DNA of 64,000 bases from Tetrahymena thermophila SB210 (lineage: Eukaryota > Ciliophora > Oligohymenophorea > Hymenostomatida > Tetrahymenidae), in the NCBI RefSeq assembly GCF_000189635.1, contig NW_002476559.1:682001-746000 (forward strand), read 5' to 3'. Shown here one piece after another: positions 11,882-23,957 of this stretch. Numbering within the stretch: position 1 is the first letter of the stretch; every line of letters begins with the position of its first letter. The notes under the pieces are model-generated. The model was not told the DNA's origin and did not search any database. It saw nothing but the letters and a program-made list of their open reading frames with translations. The position numbers and the translations under genes are program-made.

Positions 11882-14800
11882 ATGATCAAAAACTCATAGA
11901 ATCTTCCAGGTTAACAATTAAACAAATTATTTAAAGTTAAAAATTTTTTTAAAAATAGAAAACACTAACAGTAACACTCATACTTACAATCCTGGATCTA
12001 TTTCTTAGATTTAATCATGTATTCTACTTTTTTTGTTTTGACATTTTGTAACATTTTTATTAATTTAAATTAAAATAATGGACAAGATAATTTGCATCAT
12101 TAAGACTGTAATAGCAATATGAATAGGTAATTTTTGATTTTTTTGTAACTTTTAAATCTTATTTATCTTATTTATAAGAAATCTATTAGCATAACAATAT
12201 AACCAAGTTTAAAGTAGTCAAAATGCAAATAATTTCATTTAGCAAAAATACCAATCATGTTAGATTATGTTCAACACTAACTAAAATGCTAATTTTCAAA
12301 ATATTTATCATAATTAAATGTAATGTTAATAAAATAATCAAGAGAATAATAATGCATACGTATATCCTGGCTAATAGCAAGCAAATTTTCCTTCATAGAG
12401 TTATCAATTTAACCAAGATATCCAAAATCAACCAAATTAAACGAATTAAAACCAATAATCATAATTATAATCATAATAATAATAATGGTAATAATAAGTG
12501 CAATTATTGCCATAGCATCAGCTATATAATTAACATAACAACTCCTAAATATAAAATAATTAGTGTGGTGGCATATATGGATTAAGTCAAAATTCTTAAT
12601 ACCCGCAAAATTGTTTACAAAATTCATCCTAAAATAATTAGTATCTATATTAGCAACCCATATAATATGATAATTATAGTTAAGGTTTTTAAAGCCAATA
12701 GCCCTTTAATTAGACAAATTCAGAATAAAATTCTTCATATAATTAATTGAATTAGCAAAATAATTATTAGTAGGATAATTTGAGTTAGTAAGATGCACAT
12801 TAATAGTTTTAGAATGGAACTTAAAATAACTAAGAAAATAATAATGCATACTAATTATATCAACAAAATATTTAATAAAATAATTGTAATTCAATTAATA
12901 TCAGTCAATAGTAAAGTATAAATTAACTCTAATCATAGATGAAAATAAATTTATAAAGCTAATAAGACATTTAAAATTTATGTTTTAATAATCAATAGCT
13001 TCTTTAATATTAATGTCAATAATCAAATAATAATACCAATAATACAAATAATAAAACTGTTAATAAAGAAATGTCTTTTAATTTTGAAAATTAAGACTAT
13101 AAACAAATTTAACCTCAAATTTAGAACTTCTAAACTTATTAAGAGTATCAATCCTCAAATACAAATTAGCAACAACAAGAAAATTAATAGTATGTAAATT
13201 ATTAAGAAATTCAAAATTAAAATGATTTATTGCAGCATGAATAGATGTTACAATATTAAAAAATTAATATTCAGGATAACAGCAATTTAAAGGTATTCTA
13301 GAGTTAGTAATAAATGTATATTTCTTCGTAATATTAACTAATATGTGTTGGTAATTAATAATCAGAAGAGAGTGCAAAGTCAAATTTTGGTTAGAAATTA
13401 AATGAATAATAATTTTTAAATTATTAAAGCCAATAAGATAAATCTTAGATTCAAACTTCATAATATCCTTAAAATTGGGATAATTAATAAGCATTTCAGA
13501 CAGAAAGTAATCAAATTACCTAAAATTATAATTAAAATACCTAAATTTCAGATATAGAATAAAATCTTTAGTAAAATATACAAATTCCTTAAATTTATTA
13601 AATAAATGAAGAATAAAATAACTAAAAATATAATATTTAGTAGCAAGACTAATATTAAGATTTCTAAAACATATGTTAATTTCAAACTTAAACCAACAAG
13701 TTTTAAGTAATATCCCAATAAATACAGGAATTAAATTAATAATAAAATAACGAATAAATCTCTAATACCAACTTAAATTTTAATTAATTTTAAGAGTTTT
13801 ATGAAATTTAATATGGAATGCTTGGCAAATAAAAACAAATTAAAATTGAAACAAAAGAATTTTAACAAAACGAAATAAGTTTTTAATTTTTAAGTGCTTT
13901 ACGTGATTTCACGTCTCAAAACTTTGAATATTCAAAGTACTCTTAAAGAAATAATAATAAAATTGTTTAGCCTAAAACTTTATAAAAATACGCAATTGAA
14001 TAATACCCTCATAATGATTTAAAATAGAAATAGTTTTAAAATTTAGAATAAGAAAATGAAGATAGCTTCAATTACATTTTAGATTTAAGGAGAGGAGACA
14101 ATTCATTTTTCAGAACAGCTATGACAGGTTTCTTAATATCTTTATTTAATAAATAATATGATGATGAAGAAGAAGAAGATTATGAGCAAAATTAACTTAT
14201 TTAATAAATATTTATTAAATTTTACTATACTGAATGCTCAGATATTACTTTATTAGAAAAACCATATAAAGGTGTTTCAGATTTGAAATTATCGATGAAT
14301 TACAGAAATTACTTTTTGAATTGTATTCTTTATTTACTTGCACATAAATTTTCTGATTATAGTAATAGCTATGTAATTTCTGAGCTCTTAAAAATGTGCT
14401 ACAAAGATGACGCTTTTGATTTTTCTATGATATGCTTTGGAATATCTTTATGCAATAATGAGATGCTGAGCTTAAAAAATGATGCAGATTTCTGCTAATT
14501 CTTTGATAGCTCTCTAGGGAAAATTGATCATTATTAATTTGAAATGATAGAAATATACTAATCGGCTCTAGTCTAAAATTTGTAAATAGACATAAGATCA
14601 TTCAAATTAATAGCCGATTAAAAAGAAAAGTAAAAGTTTTTAATCACAGAAGAATTATTTATTCCTGGATAAAAATAAATTATATTAAATGTTAAAATGA
14701 TTTAACATGACAACATTTTTAAGTTGATTTATGATAAAAAAGAATTTTAAAAATTCAAATATATAACTAATAAACATAAAAAAACTTATTAGACTAATTA

Positions 14801-16646
14801 AAAAATTAAAAAATAAATACAAGTTGACGAGGATGATAATGTTTGCTTTTAATGTGGATAAAAATTAGAATTTGAACCAAATATGCATAGTGTTTTAGAT
14901 GAAGCTACCAATTAAGAGTTTTAATTTTGCATAGAGCATATATATTAAATACTTTCTACCAAATAAGAATAAATAAAAAATGATATAATAATACATTATA
15001 AATTTAAATTATTTGGTTAAGTAGAATAAAATATTTTAGTAGTTTAATATAAAATTTAAAGTTTGTTTGATTCTATAAAGATCAATAAGTTTCCTTAATT
15101 AAAAATACAGTGTCATTTTTGTAAATAATAAGACAAAAATAAATTAATAGACTTAATTACTTCATCAAACATATTATAAACTGTGGTTTGTCTAGAATGT
15201 GGCTCAAAAAAAATTGTAGAAAGTTAATCCTTTAAAAAAAAACATTTAAAGTTCAAAAATATATTTAACAAAGATGACAATATAAAAACAGTAGATTTAT
15301 TTAAAAATTATATAAGAAAATAGAGTGAAATTTCTAAAAATTGCTAATGTTGCCAAAATAATTTAAGTTTACATTATAAATTATTTTATTTTGATGATAT
15401 TTACATAAACCTTAATATTTGCTAAGAATGTTTATAAAAACCAAAAATAAAACTAACAAATTTAAATATTGAAATAGATAATAGTTACTATTAATAATTT
15501 AAGAAGAATAATATAGAAGAATAGAAATAAGATTCAATTAGTAAATTATACCCAAATGAGGTATTAGATTAAGTATATAAAGTAAAAATTTAAGCTAAGG
15601 AATATGAATTAGAATAATTTAAAGAAAAAAATAAAAATACATTAGAAAATAAAAATTATGATTCAAGTCGTAATTATATTAATAGTTAAAAATATCAAAA
15701 TAAATTAGAATAATAATAAAACTAAACATCTAAAATTGATAACTAAAAATCAGATTAGAAAATATTTGAATAATCAAACACATCTTAAACACAAATCAAT
15801 AAAATTTAAGGATAAAATATAATAATAAAAAATGAAAAACCTTCAATAAATTTAGATTAATAATATAAATGTGAAAATTATATTCCAAATAAAAATATAT
15901 AAATGAGTTATTAAAATAATTTATAAAAGGACTAAAATAATTTACAATCTTTATAAATATAATAATAATAATAGCTAATTAATAAAGATTTTCCATATTC
16001 TTTATAAAATAAATAAAAAGTTTAATAAGTAATATAAGATTAATAATTTAAGACCAATTAAATTGCAAATGATAATATTGTTTAATAAACTGAGTAATCA
16101 ACATATCTAAGCAAAATGTGTTTAACTAAGCCTTTAATTAATTAGGCTTATTACTATTAATAATAAAACCTAAAAAGAGAAGAAAATTAAATTACTTAAT
16201 AAGAGATTTCTAAATAATTAAATTCTACTTCAGAAATTTAAATTGTTAAAAAAAATATTCAATAAAAAAATGAAATCAACCAATCTAAAATTTAAGGACA
16301 ATAATCGCATGATCATAATTAAAATATTTTTTGCATTAAATGTAAATCAAAAAATAATTCTTAATGCTAATCATTGTTAATATATCTCTATGATATATCT
16401 AAGTAATACAAAGGATACTATTGCTTATAATGTATATGCAATTCCTTTTAAAGTGTTCAATAAAGATTTGCAATGTATACAAAAGCCCATTAATTAAATC
16501 TATTTTATTGCTATAAGTGTGGAAATCAATTTTTAGATAAAACTATAAAAGATCAAATTATTAAGTGTTTAGAAAAATAAAGTGTTTTAGAAAAAAAATT
16601 ATGCTAAAAATGTTATTTTAATAATTTTATTTAGGTATATCTATGA
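11882..16646 (+). CDS. P2: Q/N-rich pseudo-otubain with Cys-pair knuckles (type B)
   Basis: Modelled as exons 11882-11909, 12009-12126 and 12179-16646; about 1537 residues. The third exon is open for nearly 4.5 kb. The architecture is that of P1: a Q/N-rich half, a dead otubain block RRGDNSFFRTAMTG, a C-terminal remnant HDNIFKLIYD, then knuckles CFQCGQ, CIEH, CHFCK, CLECG, CQCCQ, CQEC and a final set CIKCK, CNSF, CYKCGNQF, CQKC. The 5' end is uncertain. The acceptor used by its homologue P4 (gattttag) is destroyed here (aatttaaa), so splicing must use the upstream in-frame tttcttag at 12008, which adds a hydrophobic stretch, or else translation starts further inside. The second intron is 52 nt, the same length as in P1. 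It may be expressed with an altered N-terminus or be at an early stage of decay. Confidence 0.72.
13500..16646. repeat. Type B duplicated block, copy 1 (copy 2 at about 24470-27559)
   Basis: The 3' two thirds of P2 and P4 match closely in order and frame, including the Q/N tract from about 13560 on. Divergence is somewhat greater than between the type A copies. Confidence 0.85.
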
Positions 16647-17825
16647 AGATAAGTAATAATATTTTATATAATATATTCTATATTTTATTTCTGAATTTAT
16701 TTATTCACCTATTTTAAAACTTTTGAATAATAAATAATTAATATTTTCTTTTAAAATAATTAAGCATATGATATTAAAAAATAAAATCTATTATATATTT
16801 AAAATTTAATATCTGAAATTAAATAATAATATTCAAAAATCATATATAAAAGTTTTTATGATAAAACTAAAATAAAATTATTTATACATTTAATTAATTA
16901 ATCTACTAAGTATAATTAATTAAACATTTTTAAAAGATCTATTAACTATTATTCATTAGTATAAATTATTTTATTACTTAGCATGCATCTCAATTGCATT
17001 AAAAGTTACATTTTTTGATTTAAAATAAAAAAATTTAAGACAATACACTATATCCATTTTATTGCTTTAAGTGTAGAAATCGAGATTATTTTAAAATATT
17101 ATTTTAATTAATCTTTAAATATTATATTTTTGGAATTGAAATATCTATAATATTTTGTTATTTAATTCTTAATTTAATTTCTTAAATTTCAAAATTATTT
17201 TGTATATTATTTGAAAAATAAAATATTCATTTATAACAGTTTTTTTAATCACTTTTTTATATTTATTATAAAATTATTTATATATGTTTTAATATTTCTA
17301 TTCTATTTAGAAATTAATTGATACAAATTGAAAAATTGCTAGGCATAAACATAGATGGCTAATTTATCTTAAAATAAAACTAAAAATATTTTATTGTGTA
17401 TTTTCAATTTAATAAATGGTGACTAAATATTAAAAATATAATGTATTTATTTACATATTAATTAGAATATTTAACTCAAACATTTTTGAAAATTTAATTG
17501 TCTAAAAAATTATTGATAATAAAAAATACTAACAAAGATCTTTATTAATTCCCTTTTTAATTTGTATTAAAAAAAAGATAAACATAAAATTAATAAAGTA
17601 TTTGAAGTTTTAACTTGTTCTTAAGCGCAAATTCTGAACCATGTCTATTAATAAATAAACATGTAATTAATTATCTTTCTATTAATTATATGTAAGATGT
17701 AAACTTTTAAAAAGCTAATAATTTGGTTTTGAATTTTAAAATAGAATTTTGGCAAGTTTAAATTATTATTTATTTACTTCATATTTTATTATTTAATGAG
17801 ATAATCATTTTTTAAAGAAAAAGAA
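16647..17825. other. Spacer between P2 and P3
   Basis: No gene seen. Positions about 17300-17560 match about 28310-28580 upstream of P5, so the promoter-side sequence of P3 and P5 was duplicated along with the genes. Degenerate copies of the last knuckle region of P2 may persist near 17050-17090 but are too short to call. Confidence 0.5.
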
Positions 17826-20800
17826 ATGAATTTATAAGATGATATTTGTCCTGATAATTTTTCTGCAGGAGGAAAGTAAACAAATGAAAATGTATAAATT
17901 ACTAAAATTAATTTCAAAAAATAGGTCATAGAGCTTTGAAAGTATTGATGATATTATATATTTAAAAGATCATTTAGAAACAAAAGATTTACCATAATAT
18001 GAAGATTTCGCTATAAAAATGAAAAATAAAATGAATTCAAAATAATAAGCAACTTTAAACAAGTTCATTGGAGATAGGTAAAAATATCAATAATATTTAA
18101 AATATTAAATATTCATTTTAAAAGTTCAATTAGCATGGAAAGTATAGAAGATATATTGCATATTAAAGAATCTCTACAAAATAAAGATTTTTTAGAAAAT
18201 GAATAATATCATCAATAAAATAATAAAATAACTTATCAATAAATAGCTTAGAGTGGTATTGATCTCAAAATGAATCCTTAAAATATGACTCATCAAGGTA
18301 ATGATAATTTTATTTAGATTTTTATAAATTTTAATTTATTTTTTGTTTTTTAGAAAATCAAAAAAAGTTATAAAATAATTATTTCTCTCAGTCTCAACAA
18401 AGTCAAGATAATAAGTAAATTTATTTAAATTTTTATAAAATTATGAGATATATTTATTTAATATATTTAAAAAGATTTCTTTTTGGATAGAACTAGAATA
18501 TCTTTACAGAAAATTAGCAAATCCTTAAAAACAATTAAATGCAAAATCAAGTACAATTAAAGCAAAATATTGGAAACCCAAATAATTAATGCAATAGTTA
18601 GCAAATAAAGGAAACTCAAAATTTTATAATTTAAGGCTCAGATAATCTAAAGCAGCAGTAATATCAATAATAATAGTTTTAGTAATAAATAATATAGCCT
18701 TAGCTAAAACCATTAACTTAAATTTAACATCCTAAATATTTTTAATTAGGTCAAAACATCTAATTTTAACATGATTTGTAACTAGGGTAGTCATAATTTT
18801 AATAGAATTAATAAAAAGGGCAATTCTAATTTTAATAGAACTAGTAATAAGGGTAACAATATTTTTAATAGAATTAGCAATAAGAGTAATCCTAATTTTA
18901 AATACAGTAACAATACTATCACTATCAGTAATAGATTAATATTAACTAATAAAATTGCAATAATAATTAAATTGAACTATTAAATTACCAGAAAAAGTAA
19001 AACTAATAATCAGAATTTAATAAATAAGGTTAATATTAAATTTAAAATTAAAGTTATAATAATACTTTTTAATAAAATAATTAGTAATATCTATAACAAA
19101 ACAATAATTAAATGATTTTTCAAAATAATAATAGCTTTTTTGCCCCTTAAAACTAAATAGAATAGCAAAAATAATGCATTAATACTAATTTATTATAATA
19201 TTATGAGAACATACAGAACAATGACAAAAATAATATTAATGATAATAGCAACTTAAAGGTAAACTAAAATGGAATTACTACTTAATGTTAAAATTATAAT
19301 TATAAAGCAAATACTTTATTCTAATTGCCTAATTCATAAAAAGAATAAATTAATGAATGCCAAAATAATCTAAAGTTGAACTATTAAGATAATTTTGCTC
19401 TTAAATAACCTAATTTAGAAAGTTAAAGATAATTTAATGAATAATATATAAATTAAATAGAACAAGTTAAAAATTATTAATAGTTTATAGAAAAAAACTA
19501 ATAAGATTAATAATCAATTAAACAAAAAATTTAAGAATAGTAACAGTTAAATTAGTAATAATAGGAATTAGATTAAAAATTATTTTATGTAATTCAGTAT
19601 GGAAGCATTGAGAAGAAAAAGCAAATTAAAATTGAAACAAAATAATTTCAATCAAATGAAATTAATTCATTATTTTTATGGGCAATTGATGAATTAACTT
19701 CTTAAAATTTTGATTGCTCAAAGTATTATAAAAAGAATAAAAATAAAATGATTCAACCTCAAGCGTTAAAACTATATGGAGAAGAATAATATCCCCACAA
19801 TAAATAAAAATAATTATTATTTTAAAATATATATGAAGAAAATTAAGAAAATTTCAATTACATTTTAGATTTAAGGAGAGGAGATCATTCATTTTTTAGG
19901 ACAATAATGACTGGTTATCTAATTGCTCTATTTAATTAAGAACATGATGAATAAGATTGTGAGCAAAATGAACTTATTTAATAAATATTTATTAAATTCT
20001 ACTATACATAATGCTCAGATATTAATTTATTAGAAGAACCGTTTGATGGTGTTTCAGATTTAAACCTATCTATTAATTACAAAAATTATTTCTTAAATTG
20101 CATACTTTATTTGTTAGCTCATAAATTTTCTGATTATTCTGATAGTTACATTATTTCTGAACTTTTAAAAATGTGCTATAAAGATGAGGCTTTTGATTTT
20201 TCGATGATGTGCTTTGGAATATCTTTATGTAATAATGAGATGATCAACTTATAAAAAGACGAAGTTTTCAGCTAATTCTTTGATAACTCTTATGGGAAAA
20301 TAGATTGTTATTTATTTGAGATGAATGAAATATACTAATAAGCTCTAGTCTAATCGTTATAAGTAGGCATAAGATCAATTAATTTAACAGCTGATTAAAA
20401 AGAGAGACAAAAATTTAAAGTTGAAGAAGAAATAATAATTCCAGGTGAAAAAGAAATAATTTTTCATATTAAAATATTAAAAATCGATAATATTTATAAG
20501 TTAATTTTTGATTAAAGAGAAGAAAGGAACTTGAAGGAAGCATAAAAGAAAGTTAAAAAAGCTGATTAATTAAATGAGAATACAAAATTAGAAAAAGAAA
20601 ATAAATAAGAAATGATCTAATGCTTCTAGTGTGGAAAATAATTAGAATTTGGATAAGAAAAGCATAATATTTTTGATGAGATTTCGAAATAAGAATTTTA
20701 CTTTTGTGTGGAGCATATTTACTCAATACTATCTACAAATTAATAATCAAAAACAAATTTAATAAAATATACCTTTTCATTGCTAGGAAATATTTAAGAG

Positions 20801-22306
20801 TAATACTAAATTTATGTAGATAGAATTAAAGTATAAAGCATATTTGATTTTATTATCAATAAAAATTTTGCAAAATTAAAAACTCAATGTCATTTTTGTA
20901 AGAATGTAAAAGAAAATCAATTAATAGACTTAGTTACTACTTCAAAAGTTTTTTCATTAGTAATTTGCTTAAAATGCGCTTCAAAAGGTATTAAAAAAAG
21001 CAACTGCTTGAAAAATAAATATTTAAAATTCAAAAATGTATTTAAAAAAGATGATGAAATAATCACAGGAGATTTATTCAGAAATTTTATATCAAGAGAG
21101 AGTTAAATTTAATAAAATTGTTAATGTTGCTAAAATAATTTGAAAAAGACATCAAAAAGCTTTTATCTATAAGGTTAATATATCTCACTAAATTTATGTG
21201 AGGAATGTCTGAAATTGCCAATAATAAAACTCGAAAGATTAAATATTTAAATTTATAATAAACACTTTTAATAAAAAGAGAAAACAATTTAAGAAGTAAC
21301 TTAAGAATAAAAATTGAGTAAAGATTATTAAAGTTAATAGTAATTTTCTAAAATTTAAAATGATCAAGAGTTAAATAAATAGGAAATTAAAAAATCATTT
21401 TAAATTTTTAATAATAATTAAAGTAAAATATATAGTAGCTAATTAAATTAATAATAATACCTTAACTAATAAAGTCAATAATAATTATCAAATTAAATTT
21501 AAAATTTAAGAGAAGATAAAAATAAAGAATTTTTAACATAAACTTTAAATGAAAATTAAGATAAAAAATAAATAACTAAAAGTAATTTAAGTTAATAAGA
21601 TTAATATTTAAATATATACTCAAATCCATAATTTTAAATAAATGTAAATCATGATAGTAAAGAAACATAAACGAGAGAGCTAAAACAGTAGTAAATTAGC
21701 ATTTCTAATTAAACTTTAGATTAATTAAATTTGAAGATTTAATAATAATTACAATTGAATAAAATTTAAAAAGTGTATGATTATGGTACAAAAGTAGATT
21801 TTTTATGGCCAAATTAAGAAAATTCTTAATTCAATTCTAATAAAAATAATAATTATTAATAAATATATAAAAATCCTCAACAAATATATTAAAATGATAA
21901 AAAATTTGATCTCATAAAAAAAAATAAGACATAACAATAAGTTTAATAATTAAATATTTAAGATCAAAAATTTGACTAAATTCAAAAAAAATATTGTAAA
22001 ATATGTGCTAATAACAATGAAAAATAATGCTAAGCCTTATTAATAGATATTTCAATCATTTTTCCATCAACAAAATTTTGTTATTGCTTAAGATGCTTTT
22101 GTAATTCTTTTTAAAGCAAAGCTTATAGAGAAAATATTTATAAAAAAGCATCTAGTAAAGGTCTTTTTAATTGTAATTAATGTGGATATGGATTTACTGC
22201 TCAATCAGACATTTGTGGTTTAATTTAATAAAAATTAGAATAAAATACAAACCAAAAAATATAATGCCCAAAATGTTCTTTTTTAAACTTAATTCTTGTT
22301 TATTGA
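17826..22306 (+). CDS. P3: Q/N-rich pseudo-otubain with Cys-pair knuckles (type A, alternative 5' end)
   Basis: Five exons, 17826-17891, 17932-18077, 18134-18297, 18354-18414 and 18475-22306; 1422 residues. The 3' two thirds is a near copy of P1, with the same RRGDHSFFR block and the same knuckle series (CFQCGK, CVEH, CHFCK, CLKC, CQCCQ, CEEC, CKIC, CYCLRCFC, CNQCGYGF, CPKC). The 5' end is unrelated to P1. It has two consecutive exons carrying the same small motif, SFESIDDI...LKDHL and SMESIEDI...IKESL, separated by a 56-nt intron. All exon phases agree and the last exon is open for 3.8 kb. The catalytic Cys is absent as in all five array members. Some CxxC ligands have drifted; for example the Cys pair CFCVEH of P1 reads YFCVEH here. 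Confidence 0.83.
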
Positions 22307-22437
22307 AATTATTTTTATATAAAAACCTGAAACTATTATTCAGAATAATTTTATAAAATTTCTATGTTTAGTTTGTATTATTATTTCTAATTAAATATAT
22401 AAAAAAATTAAAATATCTGAATAATTTAATATAATTA

Positions 22438-22564
22438 CCGTAAATCCTCATAAATTCTCACGAGGATAAATTTTCACCATATTTTCTGAATATTTATAAT
22501 TAAAAATGTTGATGATCACCATTTAGTACTCTATGAGTTGGTGAGAATTAATGAGGATTGACAG
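22438..22564. mobile_element. 127-bp miniature inverted-repeat element with TA target duplication
   Basis: Terminal inverted repeats of 24 bp, 22438-22461 and 22541-22564, differ at 3 positions; each ends with tcctcat(a/t)aattctcac. The element is flanked by TA on both sides (22436-22437 and 22565-22566). The paralogous flank after P1 reads ataattaattgaaat without any insertion, which is the expected empty site. There is no coding capacity. The TA duplication points to a Tc1/mariner-like transposase acting in trans (inference). Confidence 0.82.
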
Positions 22565-23957
22565 TAATTGAAATATTTTAATCTAAAATATAAAGTTAAA
22601 AAAATATTTATTTAAAAAATAAACAAAACAGTTGGTATAATCTTAATTCATTTAAATTTATTTTTTAATTTTTAAATAAAAATATCGTTTTGATATTAAA
22701 TTAATTAGTTTTTTCAATTGAGCATTTGAAAATAAAATTATTTGTATAATCAACATCGGTTTTTATTTTCCTAAAAATATATTGAAAATTGTTTTTAAAT
22801 TAGATTTTTTTCTATAAATTAATTTATTAATTTATTTATTTTATTTAAAGATAATTATAATTATTTTTTCTAAAAATATATCCAAACTTTTTACTTTTAA
22901 GACAAATACAAATATTTTATAATTTAACAATTAATATCATCATTTTTATTATTTTTGACTTTTATTATATTTCTACATATCTTTTTGTGTCTATTTTCTT
23001 TCATTAAGATATATTTTTGTACTCCAAGTATTTAAAAGTACATAAATTAATTTTTTATAAACGCAGAAGGAGTATAAATTGAGGAAGAAGTGTCTACTTA
23101 TTTTCTAATTTAGTAAATTAGTAAGTAAGTTTTATTTTTGATCATCTAAGAAGTCTGCCATTTAAAAAGCTATTATACCTATTTAAGCAAATATAATTGA
23201 GGTTTTACATAATTTAAAGATTTTAAAAATATTTTTTAACGATTTTTTTCTTAATTTTTAAGATTAAATTTAATTTAAATATAACTATTAAGATAAAAAA
23301 TGCAATATCTGTTGAAAATTCATTATAAATTTTGTGTTAAAACTTAATTTTATTATAAATTAGATATAATTAATATTAATTTTTTTAGAGAGAAGCATTA
23401 GTTCTATTTGATTTTTTATTAATTTATTTATTTACAAGTATTTATTTAATTTTTTACAATTATTTTCAAATAATTATTTGAAAATCAATCTATTTATTAA
23501 AAAATTAAAATAATTTTTATTTCAAAAAGATAAAATAAAAAAATATTGTTTTTAATTTTTATTCCTAAAAAGAGAATTAATTATTAATTTTAATTATAAA
23601 AAATAAATTAAAATAAATTTAAAATTAAATAAAATAATTAATATATTTTTTTTAAAATTGTGTGAATTACAAAAATAAAATAATTAATACATCTTAAATA
23701 TTTAAGGCGAAAAATTTTTAAATAAATTGATAAAATATCTATTTTACTCACATTAGAATTGTATTAATAATTGAATATAATATTTGCACAAATATTTATT
23801 TAAAACATATTAGAATATTTAAAAGATTCATAACAAAATAAATACACACAAAAAAAAATTTAGTTGGATTTTGATAAATTATTAATGAATTATTACAAGC
23901 AATATTAAAAATAGCAACAAGAAAATCTAATATTAAATAAAAGTAAATCAAATAAAA
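22565..23957. other. Spacer between P3 and P4
   Basis: No gene seen. The last 160 bp match the flank upstream of P2. The middle (about 23000-23700) has no counterpart in the P1-P2 spacer and looks like unremarkable AT-rich DNA. Confidence 0.5.

Noticed and set aside
16990..17100. Possible relic of a knuckle-encoding 3' end after P2
   Set aside because: Only a few codons resemble the family's last knuckle; too short to separate from background.
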